Origin: Erythrobacter sp.
GTDB lineage: Bacteria > Pseudomonadota > Alphaproteobacteria > Sphingomonadales > Sphingomonadaceae
Direction of reading: 5' to 3'
DNA: 12,077 nucleotides
Assembly: GCA_003483125.1 (NCBI GenBank)
Contig: DMWU01000206.1
Span: 508 to 12,584 of the forward strand
Under the pieces are notes generated by a model. The model was given only the letters and a program-made list of their open reading frames with translations. It made no database searches and was not told the DNA's origin. Below are positions 1 through 5,951 of the stretch, piece after piece (within the stretch, counting starts at the first letter, position 1; each line of letters opens with the position of its first letter). The translations under genes and the position numbers were made by a program.

Positions 1-919
1 CATTAGCTTTGCTCGCATCGGCATAGTAGCTCGCCAGATCGCCCTTACGGCGACCTACAATCTCTATAGGAATTTCCTTTGAACAGGCGTCCTCAAAACC
101 CTTGACCATGTCCATTACCGAATAGGCCTTGCCGGTCCCGATGTTGAAAGCATCGCACCCTGTGGTCGCTGCAGCAAACTCAATCGCAGCCACATGCGCG
201 CGGGCTAAATCGACGACATGAATAAAGTCGCGTTCACCAGTTCCGTCTCGCGTTTCATAATCGTCACCGAAGACATCAAGATGGGGGCGCCGACCAACCG
301 CGACCTGAGCGATATAGGGCATCGGATTGTCGGGCACGCCGTTCGGGTCCTCGCCAATCTCTCCGGACGAGTGGGCGCCAACAGGATTGAAGTAGCGAAG
401 TAGTGCGGCTGACGCGCCATCTGTCGCAATGCACCAATCGCGGATCACCTGCTCGGCCATGAGCTTGGTGCGGCCATAGGTGTTGGCAGGATTGAGCGGG
501 TGATCCTCATCGTAAGGCAGGTATTGCGGTTCGCCATAGACAGTGGCCGACGAAGAAAAGACGATCCCTTTGCATCCGGCGCTGTCCATGGCCCGCAATA
601 GGCTCAGTGTACCGAGGACATTGTTGTCGTAATATTTGAGGGGCTCTTCTTCCGAAGCGCCGACAGCCTTGAGCCCGGCAAAATGGATCACCGCATCGGG
701 CGCGAACTCGACCATGACTTCAGCCAGCCTGGCGTCATCGCGCACATCGACTTCAGCCTCGCCAAAATCTGCATTGGCAAGCCGGCGGACACGGCGAAGA
801 GATTCTGGAGAGCTGTTGCAGTAGTTGTCGCAGGAGAAGACATCATGGCCTGCGCGCAGCAGCTCGAGGATCGTGTGGCTGCCAATATAGCCCGCACCGC
901 CGGTAACCAGGACTCTCAT
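1..919 (-). CDS. galE: UDP-glucose 4-epimerase GalE (3' end cut by window edge)
   Basis: Interconverts UDP-glucose and UDP-galactose in the cytoplasm with bound NAD, supplying UDP-galactose for polysaccharide synthesis. The 306 visible codons translate without interruption and match E. coli GalE closely along their whole length. Visible are the NAD-binding GxxGxxG (G7, G10, G13), the IHFAGLKAVG segment near residue 78, the SSSATVYG serine (S124), the catalytic Tyr148-x-x-x-Lys152 (YGRTK), and RYFNPVGAH. Tyr298 aligns with E. coli Tyr299, the residue that keeps the pocket small and favours UDP-Glc/Gal over N-acetylated sugars. The family is about 330-340 residues, so roughly 30 C-terminal residues lie outside. 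The ATG at 919-917 overlaps the stop of the upstream MarR-type gene (ATGA), which suggests translational coupling. In this setting it more likely serves EPS synthesis than galactose catabolism; that is inference. Confidence 0.96.
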   Translation of the reverse strand, partial: MRVLVTGGAGYIGSHTILELLRAGHDVFSCDNYCNSSPESLRRVRRLANADFGEAEVDVRDDARLAEVMVEFAPDAVIHFAGLKAVGASEEEPLKYYDNNVLGTLSLLRAMDSAGCKGIVFSSSATVYGEPQYLPYDEDHPLNPANTYGRTKLMAEQVIRDWCIATDGASAALLRYFNPVGAHSSGEIGEDPNGVPDNPMPYIAQVAVGRRPHLDVFGDDYETRDGTGERDFIHVVDLARAHVAAIEFAAATTGCDAFNIGTGKAYSVMDMVKGFEDACSKEIPIEIVGRRKGDLASYYADASKAN

Positions 920-1266
920 CTCGAAACGTCCTCATTCATTGCTTCTCTGAGCTCATCGATCTCGCGCTTGAGCGCCTCATATTCGGCCAGCTTGCGGGCG
1001 AGGAAACGCCTGGTGATGGCGGCCTTCTCGGAAATACCCCTGGGCGTGAGGATATAGGCGTAGCGGCGCTTGTCACTCGCAGCCGAGAAGTTGCCGAGCT
1101 TGATGAAGCCCATGTCGATGAGCGCACGCAGGACGTAATGGGCCCGGCCAAGGCTGACCCCAAGCGCCTCGGCCAGCTCCCTTTGCGAGAGCTCGGGATT
1201 GTCCTCGAGCATGCGCAGGACGCGAAAATGCGTGTCTTCGCGGGAATTGGGTTCAGGAGCGCTCAT
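916..1266 (-). CDS. MarR-type, exopolysaccharide-associated transcriptional regulator
   Basis: A 116-residue DNA-binding protein. Residues about 12-75 form a winged helix-turn-helix: a helical start (FRVLRMLEDNPELSQRELA), a recognition-helix region (GVSLGRAHYVLRALIDMGFI), and a wing (FSAASDKRRYAYILTPRGI). The C-terminal third is a charged helix (KLAEYEALKREIDELREAM) likely used for dimerisation. Length, sequence and its place directly before galE fit the small MarR-like family annotated as EPS-associated regulators; assignment is by recall of that family, not a search. The ATG at 1266 is well supported because an in-frame TAG lies 21 bases upstream, although no clear Shine-Dalgarno sequence precedes it. 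Its stop overlaps the galE start by four bases. A perfect palindrome overlapping a putative promoter upstream suggests autoregulation. Confidence 0.88.
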   Translation of the reverse strand: MSAPEPNSREDTHFRVLRMLEDNPELSQRELAEALGVSLGRAHYVLRALIDMGFIKLGNFSAASDKRRYAYILTPRGISEKAAITRRFLARKLAEYEALKREIDELREAMNEDVSR

Positions 1267-1280
1267 GAGACGGCATCGGG

Positions 1281-1300
1281 CAGGCTACCGCACAAGCCTG
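1281..1300 (-). repeat. small inverted repeat in the leader of the MarR-type gene
   Basis: CAGGCT (1281-1286) and AGCCTG (1295-1300) pair around an 8-base loop. The stem ends about 15 bases before the regulator ATG, where it could affect ribosome access in a gene with no obvious Shine-Dalgarno sequence. A 6-base stem can arise by chance, so the functional reading is weak. Confidence 0.3.
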
Positions 1301-1353
1301 GCAGCGCGGCCGGCCTGAGAGAATTGTTGTCGGTAAGCGTGCAATGAATTTGC

Positions 1354-1373
1354 ATCGTTCAATTTTGAACGAT
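1354..1373. promoter_or_regulatory. perfect palindrome, candidate operator for the MarR-type regulator
   Basis: ATCGTTCAA (1354-1362), centre TT, TTGAACGAT (1365-1373): two perfect 9-base arms around a 2-base centre. Size and symmetry are typical of a binding site for a dimeric winged-helix protein. It lies 88 bases upstream of the regulator start and overlaps the -10 box of the putative promoter, so binding would be expected to repress the operon. The palindrome is seen directly; the link to the regulator is inference. Confidence 0.6.
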
Positions 1374-1397
1374 AGGCAGGACTGCCATGTTTGGCAA
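1369..1397 (-). promoter_or_regulatory. putative sigma-70-type promoter of the MarR-galE operon
   Basis: On the minus strand a -35-like TTGCCA (1397-1392) is followed, after exactly 17 bases, by a -10-like TATCGT (1374-1369). The predicted start would leave an untranslated leader of about 95 bases before the regulator ATG. The -10 box runs into the palindrome at 1354-1373. The match to consensus is only moderate, so this is a candidate. Confidence 0.4.
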
Positions 1398-1580
1398 GCT
1401 AAATTATTGAAAAATCTAAAGCCATAAGAAGATTGGGGGGAGGCGCATTGTGCCTTTCAATTGTTCACTGCTGTCCTGTGGCCAGGCTGGCCGAGAGGAT
1501 CGGGAATGGGCGACACTTAGCGGCGAGAGCGTCTCAGGGGCGGGCCGAGGTTCGAGCGTGGCGCCAGGGGCATGGGGCGT

Positions 1581-1599
1581 TTTCCGGTACCTTTCCGGT
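1581..1599 (+). repeat. two direct repeats of TTTCCGGT, 11 bases apart
   Basis: TTTCCGGT occurs at 1581-1588 and again at 1592-1599. The 11-base period is about one helical turn, as in tandem binding sites of many regulators. There are only two copies, and no promoter can be placed next to them with confidence. They lie just beyond the 3' end of the 69-residue minus-strand gene. Confidence 0.3.
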
Positions 1600-1638
1600 T
1601 GTTACGAAGCGTGACTGCCGCGCTGAATAAAGCTGTCA

Positions 1639-1848
1639 CTACCGGCTCGACCGGCGCTGCGGGTCATCATCGGCGATCTTATACACCATGGAGTTCGGGT
1701 TCGTGCGCCGCCGATTGACATAGCCGCAAATTACGATGTCGCCATTGGGCAGGATCTTGAACAGGCGGAACACCTTTGCGCGTTGCGATCGAGGCTTGCG
1801 CGCGGGCCTCGAAAGGCGCTTGAAAAAATTGCCGGTACGTAAAATCAT
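1639..1848 (-). CDS. small basic hypothetical protein (69 residues)
   Basis: I do not recognise this protein. It is rich in Arg and Lys in its first third and ends with a compact hydrophobic/polar segment (KILPNGDIVICGYVNRRR, then a short acidic and basic tail). No signal peptide or membrane segment is evident. Support for a real gene: third codon positions are mostly G or C as in neighbouring genes, and AGGAG lies 11 bases upstream of the chosen ATG (1848-1846). The frame stays open for 30 more codons to an ATG at 1938, but that extension lacks a good ribosome site. It lies between the MarR-galE operon and the small exported protein, all on the minus strand. It may be a cytoplasmic nucleic-acid-binding or regulatory protein, but nothing proves that. 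Confidence 0.45.
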   Translation of the reverse strand: MILRTGNFFKRLSRPARKPRSQRAKVFRLFKILPNGDIVICGYVNRRRTNPNSMVYKIADDDPQRRSSR

Positions 1849-2068
1849 CCTGAAAAAAACTCCTGTTAATTGGCATTTTATCACCATCCCACCAATGACA
1901 GCACGCAATGGGAAGGAGGCTTGATCCCTTGGCCTCACGGCATGAGGAGCAAGGCGAGCGAGAGGAAGAGGGCCAGCCTCAAGGCATGCTCAACTAGACC
2001 TAGAACATGCTTGCTGCGCTGGGGTTTTGCGATGACTGAAGCCCTCAAGCTCTTCTTGCAATGAGCCA
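1849..2068. other. spacer between two small minus-strand genes
   Basis: About 220 bases with no convincing gene. It contains short inverted repeats: CCTCA-CGGCA-TGAGG (1933-1947), and GCATG/CATGC flanking CTAGACCTAG near 1984-2010. None is followed by a T-run, so no intrinsic terminator can be called. The short frames here have no recognisable features. Confidence 0.5.
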
Positions 2069-2293
2069 TTAAGCGCTGGCCGGAGGGGCTTCGTCGCTGC
2101 TGCCGGCGCCGCCGGCAATTGCAAGACCGATCGCTGCAGCAGCTGCCACCGCCAGTCCAATCCCGGCAGCTGAACCGATTTTGTTTTCACGCTCCGTGGG
2201 GGCGGTTTTGCGTTCAAATACTGAATCGGCAATAGCAGGCGTCGCAGCCAGTGAAACTATGGCGAGAGTCGACGCCAGAAATCCCAACTTCAT
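2069..2293 (-). CDS. small exported or membrane protein, unknown function (74 residues)
   Basis: I do not recognise a family. Residues 1-23 are a classical signal peptide (basic start MK, hydrophobic core, AIADS with a likely cleavage after Ala). The short mature part has a charged linker (ERKTAPTEREN), then an Ala/Gly/Ile-rich stretch (about residues 40-62, GIGLAVAAAAAIGLAIAGG) that looks like a transmembrane or glycine-zipper helix, and an acidic, Pro/Ala tail. The start at 2293 is preferred because GGAGA lies about 7 bases upstream; an ATG six codons further up (2311) would put extra charged residues before the signal. It is divergent from the NusG-like gene with about 200 bases between them, so the two may share control. 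A role in the envelope, perhaps linked to EPS export, is only a guess. Confidence 0.75.
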   Translation of the reverse strand: MKLGFLASTLAIVSLAATPAIADSVFERKTAPTERENKIGSAAGIGLAVAAAAAIGLAIAGGAGSSDEAPPASA

Positions 2294-2493
2294 ATATTTT
2301 TCTCCGAACAACTTTAGAGGTAATGACTATCACTTTTGAGTAGGTAGGAATACGTATGCCGTATACAGCGAAAGAATCTTGCTAATTGTAAAAAATGGAC
2401 AGCCGAGATTTTTTCCGGTCTTTCTTCCAGCAGCCGCATGCATGCTTATGGATAGTCGGAGCGAAACAGATTGATTGATGGGGTCGCTTTGAT
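2294..2493. promoter_or_regulatory. divergent intergenic region before the EPS genes
   Basis: An AT-rich 200-base region between the minus-strand small exported protein and the plus-strand NusG-like gene, so it must hold promoters in both directions. Visible structure: an inverted repeat ATACG-TATGC-CGTAT (2350-2364) and a 10-base palindrome GCATGCATGC (2436-2445). I could not place -35/-10 pairs with confidence on either strand. No match to the enterobacterial ops element (GGCGGTAGC) was seen. Confidence 0.45.
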
Positions 2494-3024
2494 ATGGCCG
2501 GTTTTATGTCGGAGAGGAAATTGGCTGAAGCTGAGTGGTATCTGGCGCAGCTCAAGCCCAACTGCGCGCAGATCGCGAAGCGGAACCTCGAGCAGCAGGG
2601 CTTCGAGGTCTTTCTCCCGCTTGAACGGCGCAGCCGCACTACAGGCCGAAAATCAGCCGTCGAGGCAAGGCCCTATTTCCCCGGATACATCTTCGTCGCG
2701 GCAGCGATGAGAGCGGCGCCAGCGCGGTCCATTCGCTCAACGCAAGGGATCGCCCAACTCGTCAGCTTTGGTACTGCCCCTGCCAAGGTGCCCGATGAAC
2801 TCATCGATGCACTCAAGCAGCATTGCGACGAGGAGGGAATATTTGCGCCGATGGAAGAATTGAAGATCGGCGACCGGGTCCAGCTGGTCGGCGGGCCCTT
2901 TGCCGATCTGGTTGGCGAGATTCAAAGGCTGGCTGGCAGTCAGCGCGTTTGGCTGCTGCTCGAGAGGCTGGAAAACGCTGCGCCTGTCTCGGTCGCCCAT
3001 GCCAGTATAAGGGTATTGGGATGA
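2494..3024 (+). CDS. NusG/RfaH-like transcription elongation factor
   Basis: A 176-residue specialised NusG paralogue that should bind RNA polymerase and act as an antiterminator or pausing modulator. The NGN domain spans about residues 13-110: the typical opening WYLAQLKPN (W15), FEVFLPL (38-43), and the hallmark PYFPGYIFV (60-68). A KOW domain follows at about 123-176, with IGDRVQLVGGPFADLVGEI. The acidic insert and adjacent RNA-polymerase contacts of housekeeping NusG differ, and the usual secE-nusG-rplK setting is absent, so this is not the housekeeping copy. RfaH and LoaP are known relatives that act on polysaccharide or antibiotic operons; that role here is inference. The ATG at 2494 has GGGG at 2480-2483 upstream; an ATG at 2506 is an alternative. 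Its stop overlaps the VanZ-like start (ATGA). Confidence 0.88.
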   Translation: MAGFMSERKLAEAEWYLAQLKPNCAQIAKRNLEQQGFEVFLPLERRSRTTGRKSAVEARPYFPGYIFVAAAMRAAPARSIRSTQGIAQLVSFGTAPAKVPDELIDALKQHCDEEGIFAPMEELKIGDRVQLVGGPFADLVGEIQRLAGSQRVWLLLERLENAAPVSVAHASIRVLG

Positions 3025-3398
3025 GCCAAGCGCAAACTGTCAGGTTGAGACAGGAACATTTCTGGCGTGGGCTCTTCTTTATTACTATAGCCCTGGTCAT
3101 TGGCTTCGCCTGCGCGCCGGCACTTCCAGCCGGACTGCCCTTGCTCAATGACAAGCTCCTTCATTTTGGCGCCTTTGCGGCGCTGACTGTCATGGCGCTG
3201 CTTGCCTTTCGCAAGGCGCGTGCCGTGATGGTGCTGATGGGCCTGTCAGGGCTTGGCCTCGCAATCGAATTGCTGCAAGCCATGCCATTCATCAATCGCA
3301 GTGCAGAGGGCATGGATTGGCTGGTCGACGTCCTTGCCATTGCATTTCTCCTGGTCCTCGCCAGGGCGTTCAAATATCTTGCCGCAGCGGGCAGGTGA
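3021..3398 (+). CDS. VanZ-like family membrane protein
   Basis: A 125-residue membrane protein with three or four hydrophobic segments: about 17-36, 46-65, 68-86 and 98-117. The VanZ-like signature is present: DKLLHFGAFAALT after the first segment, AIELLQAMPFINR in the middle, and a Met-Asp-Trp-Leu-Val-Asp-Val segment before the last helix. VanZ itself gives low-level teicoplanin resistance, but most relatives have no defined role, and many sit in EPS clusters. The ATG at 3021 overlaps the NusG-like stop by four bases, with AAGGG at 3009-3013 seven bases upstream. The frame is open further upstream inside the preceding gene, but that is a shadow of it. The coupling implies the protein belongs to the EPS module, perhaps in envelope or polymer handling. 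Confidence 0.85.
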   Translation: MSQAQTVRLRQEHFWRGLFFITIALVIGFACAPALPAGLPLLNDKLLHFGAFAALTVMALLAFRKARAVMVLMGLSGLGLAIELLQAMPFINRSAEGMDWLVDVLAIAFLLVLARAFKYLAAAGR

Positions 3399-3595
3399 GA
3401 GCATGTCGAGTGAGGCGCGCGCGAAATGCCGGGACAATTTTCCATTGTCCAGCATCCCGTCGGTTGTGGCGTAGGGGAAAATATTGTCGCTTTCCTACAA
3501 GCTCCGACAAGTTCTCAAGACTAGGGCCCCGCAGTCGTTTGTTGACTTCTGTCAATCGGCAATGAACCCTGTCGTAGACTTTTTGGACGCAATGA
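3399..3595 (+). promoter_or_regulatory. intergenic region with several inverted repeats before the sugar-phosphate transferase gene
   Basis: The 197 bases contain no gene but three inverted repeats: GGACAAT-TTTCC-ATTGTCC (3432-3450, perfect 7-base arms), TTGTCG-N15-CGACAA (3484-3510), and TTGAC-TTCT-GTCAA (3542-3555). The first could be a hairpin after the VanZ-like gene, but it has no T-run and so is not a standard terminator. The shared core TTGTC/GACAA in the first two suggests operator sites. A promoter for the downstream pair is expected here, but I could not fix its -35 and -10 boxes. Confidence 0.45.
3432..3450. repeat. perfect inverted repeat GGACAAT-N5-ATTGTCC
   Basis: Arms of 7 bases (3432-3438 and 3444-3450) around TTTCC. 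It lies 34 bases after the VanZ-like stop and about 145 bases before the sugar-phosphate transferase start. It may be a regulator site or an RNA hairpin; the absence of a following T-tract argues against a simple intrinsic terminator. Confidence 0.5.
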
Positions 3596-4903
3596 ATGCT
3601 TGACCGTACGAACACATCCTTGGCCACAACAAGTAAATCGCCCTTGGCGGGATCGAGTGAGAGGCTGGCATTCTATCTATTGGCAGGTCTTGGTGCCCCA
3701 GCAGTCATCTGGTCAACCTTGCGCGGCGTGCCGCTTGGCGATGAACAGATCCGCGCAACATTGATCGAGCTTTTCCTTGCCAATATGGGCTCCTGGTACC
3801 TTCTTGAGAGGCTCCATTCCTACGCGCGAGCGCGCATGTTGTCCTATGTGGTACCCGCCAATCTGAGCCTGTTCGGTATTTTTGTCCTGTTGAACGCCGT
3901 TTCCAGGATCTCGATCTCGTTCTCATTATTCATCGCCTGTTTCCTTTGCACCTTGGCAATCAGCTTCCTGGTCACGCTCAAGAGGCGGCGGCCGAGGCCC
4001 TCGCTCCAACATTACCTTGTTACTGCCGGCTCGGCCGGAGAGCTGGAAGGAAAATATGGCTTCATACCGCTCGGTTCGATCGAAGAATTCAACGCGCTGA
4101 TCGAGGAAGGCAGGTTAAGCGGCTCTGTCGTCGCAGACCTGCATCATGACCACGATCCCGACTGGGAGCGGCTATTTGCCAAGGCTGCGCTAGAGGGCAT
4201 CCCCGTCTATCATTACAGGCTGATCGAAGAAACGCTGAGCGGCGAGGTCAAGATCAATCACTTGCGAGAGAATGATCTCGGCTCTCTGATACCCAACCTG
4301 CCATACATGTCGGCGAAGAGAGCCTTCGATCTCATCGCCTCGATACTTGTTGCGCCAGCGATACTGATCTTGGGGGGCGTGATCGCCATTGCGATCAAGC
4401 TCGATTCACCTGGGTCGGCATTCTTTATTCAGGATAGGGTCGGGTTCCGCGGGCAGGTGTTCCGAATGGTGAAATTCAGGACTATGCGCGAGGCCCCTAA
4501 GGCCGATCACAAAGAGGCGCGGCGCGAACAATCGATGACACAGGATGACGACCAGCGCATAACGCGGGTCGGGCGCCTATTGCGCAAGACGCGGCTCGAT
4601 GAGTTGCCGCAAGCTTGGAACATCTTGCTTGGCGAAATGAGCTGGATCGGCCCAAGGCCCGAAGCCCAAGATCTGGCGGAATGGTATGAGGGCGAAATTC
4701 CATTCTATTCCTATCGTCATATCGTGCGGCCCGGCATCACTGGCTGGGCGCAGGTAAACCAGGGTCATGTCACCAGCCTGCAGGCCGTCGAAGCTAAGCT
4801 GAGATTTGATTTCTACTATGTAAAGAACCTCTCGCTTTGGCTGGATGTATTGATCGCGCTGAAGACCCTGCGCGTCGTGGTCGTCGGGATAGGCGCGAAA
4901 TGA
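3596..4903 (+). CDS. polyprenyl-phosphate sugar-phosphate transferase (initiating enzyme of EPS synthesis)
   Basis: Transfers a sugar-1-phosphate from a UDP-sugar to undecaprenyl phosphate, the first step of building a lipid-linked EPS repeat unit at the inner membrane. The 435 residues show four N-terminal hydrophobic helices (about 24-42, 54-71, 82-101, 106-126), a cytoplasmic middle part (about 135-235) that resembles a reduced Rossmann-like domain, then the bacterial sugar transferase domain (about 239-432). That domain opens with KRAFDLIASIL and the re-entrant/membrane helix (244-268), then FIQDRVGFRG, FRTM, the Asp335-Glu336 dyad in RLDELPQAWN (equivalent to the catalytic DE of PglC), GPRPE, and RPGITGWAQVNQG. 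The architecture fits WbaP/ExoY-type enzymes. The sugar it uses (Glc-P or Gal-P) cannot be read from sequence. The ATG at 3596 has only a weak ribosome site (GGA). The stop overlaps the next gene's start. Confidence 0.93.
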   Translation: MLDRTNTSLATTSKSPLAGSSERLAFYLLAGLGAPAVIWSTLRGVPLGDEQIRATLIELFLANMGSWYLLERLHSYARARMLSYVVPANLSLFGIFVLLNAVSRISISFSLFIACFLCTLAISFLVTLKRRRPRPSLQHYLVTAGSAGELEGKYGFIPLGSIEEFNALIEEGRLSGSVVADLHHDHDPDWERLFAKAALEGIPVYHYRLIEETLSGEVKINHLRENDLGSLIPNLPYMSAKRAFDLIASILVAPAILILGGVIAIAIKLDSPGSAFFIQDRVGFRGQVFRMVKFRTMREAPKADHKEARREQSMTQDDDQRITRVGRLLRKTRLDELPQAWNILLGEMSWIGPRPEAQDLAEWYEGEIPFYSYRHIVRPGITGWAQVNQGHVTSLQAVEAKLRFDFYYVKNLSLWLDVLIALKTLRVVVVGIGAK

Positions 4904-5913
4904 AGAAGGTCTTGGTTACCGGGTCTGCCGGATTTATTGGTTTTCACCTTTCCAAACTGCTCCTCGATGAAGGATTCGCCGTCGTCGGCTATGACGGGAT
5001 GACTGACTATTACGATGTGCGTTTGAAAGAACGTCGGCATCAGATGTTGCTTCAGAACCAACGTTTCAGCGCGAATGTCGGCATGCTGGAAGATTACGAG
5101 GGCCTGCGCCAGCTGACGCTGAGCGAAGAGCCGGACATAATCGTACATCTGGCAGCTCAGGCGGGCGTACGATACAGCCTGGAAAATCCGCGCGCCTATA
5201 TCGACGCCAACATAGACGGCACCTTCAATGTGATGGAGTGTGCGCGTGAACTGGGCGTTGGCCATTTACTCATGGCATCCACCAGCTCGGTCTATGGTGC
5301 AAATGAGGACATGCCCTTCAAAGAGCGCGATAAGTGCGACACCCAGCTCACGCTCTATGCCGCTACCAAGAAGGCGAATGAGGCCATGGCGCATAGCTAT
5401 GCCCATCTGTGGAACCTGCCGACAACCATGTTCCGCTTCTTTACAGTCTACGGTCCGTGGGGTCGCCCCGACATGGCCCTTTTCAAATTCACCAAGGGTA
5501 TTCTCGAAGGCGCGGCAATCGATATTTACAATCAGGGCGAGATGTCTCGCGACTTTACTTATGTAACCGATTTGGTTCGTGGAATTCGCCTTTTAATTGA
5601 TAAAGTACCAAATAGGCCTGATAGTTCGGAGGGTATTGCGAAGAATGACAGTCTTTCGCCGGTCGCCCCTTATCGTATTGTCAATATCGGCAATAGCGGC
5701 AAGGTGCGGCTGATGGACTTCATCGAGGCGATCGAAGAGGAATGTGGGCGCAAGGCGGTAAGAAACCTGATGCCGATGCAGAAGGGCGACGTGCATGCGA
5801 CTTGGGCCGATGCGAGCTTGTTGAATGAATTGACCGGCTATCGACCGGGAACCGATATTCGCGAGGGCATTCGCCAATTTGTGACCTGGTATCGCGATTA
5901 TTACCAAGTCTGA
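4900..5913 (+). CDS. UDP-glucuronate 4-epimerase
   Basis: Interconverts UDP-glucuronate and UDP-galacturonate using NAD, providing a uronic acid donor for EPS. It is a 337-residue extended short-chain dehydrogenase: GSAGFIG (G8, G11, G14) for NAD binding, VHLAAQAGVRYSLENP (82-97, typical of this subfamily), STSSVYG (127-133), catalytic Tyr153-x-x-x-Lys157 (YAATK), and FRFFTVYGPWGRPDMA (178-193), with an Arg characteristic of glucuronate epimerases. Full length for the family (about 335). The start is the ATG at 4900, which overlaps the transferase stop as ATGA; upstream codons in the same frame lie within the transferase gene. Codons from 5551 to about 5658 are unusually AT-rich at third positions compared with the rest. 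The UDP-glucose dehydrogenase needed to make its substrate is not in the window. A general NAD-dependent epimerase of another uronate is possible but less likely. Confidence 0.93.
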   Translation: MKKVLVTGSAGFIGFHLSKLLLDEGFAVVGYDGMTDYYDVRLKERRHQMLLQNQRFSANVGMLEDYEGLRQLTLSEEPDIIVHLAAQAGVRYSLENPRAYIDANIDGTFNVMECARELGVGHLLMASTSSVYGANEDMPFKERDKCDTQLTLYAATKKANEAMAHSYAHLWNLPTTMFRFFTVYGPWGRPDMALFKFTKGILEGAAIDIYNQGEMSRDFTYVTDLVRGIRLLIDKVPNRPDSSEGIAKNDSLSPVAPYRIVNIGNSGKVRLMDFIEAIEEECGRKAVRNLMPMQKGDVHATWADASLLNELTGYRPGTDIREGIRQFVTWYRDYYQV

Positions 5914-5951
5914 GGGCTGCGTTGCGCAATCTTTAGGGCCAAAACCGGCAA

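Larger units (their letters stand above)
1267..1638. other. gene-free interval upstream of the MarR-galE operon
   Basis: About 370 bases without a convincing gene. It holds the putative promoter, the palindrome and the leader repeat of the MarR-type gene. A second inverted repeat, TGCCA-TGTT-TGGCA (1383-1396), overlaps the -35 box. A pair of direct repeats lies at 1581-1599. The open frames in the GC-rich part (about 1433-1630) are proline/arginine/alanine-rich, have no recognisable domain and are probably chance. Confidence 0.6.

Noticed and set aside
1870..2064. Possible degraded transposase or insertion sequence remnant
   Set aside because: I looked in both strands for transposase end motifs and terminal inverted repeats and found none.
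2294..2493. An ops-like recruitment site for the NusG-like factor
   Set aside because: No sequence close to GGCGGTAGC is present, and the site used by such alphaproteobacterial factors is not known to me.
2823..3020. Earlier start for the VanZ-like protein
   Set aside because: The 66 extra residues are an Arg/Gly-rich shadow of the NusG-like gene; the ATG at 3021 has a good ribosome site and an ATGA overlap.
4837..4899. Earlier start for the UDP-glucuronate epimerase
   Set aside because: The added 21 residues are basic and overlap the end of the transferase gene; the NAD-binding strand of the family begins right at the ATG at 4900.
4816..5265. Minus-strand 149-codon frame
   Set aside because: Antisense to the transferase end and the epimerase start, without any recognisable motif.
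5914..5951. Bidirectional terminator between the convergent epimerase and LprI-like genes
   Set aside because: The 38 bases contain only the short palindrome TTGCGCAA, with no GC-rich stem followed by a T-run.
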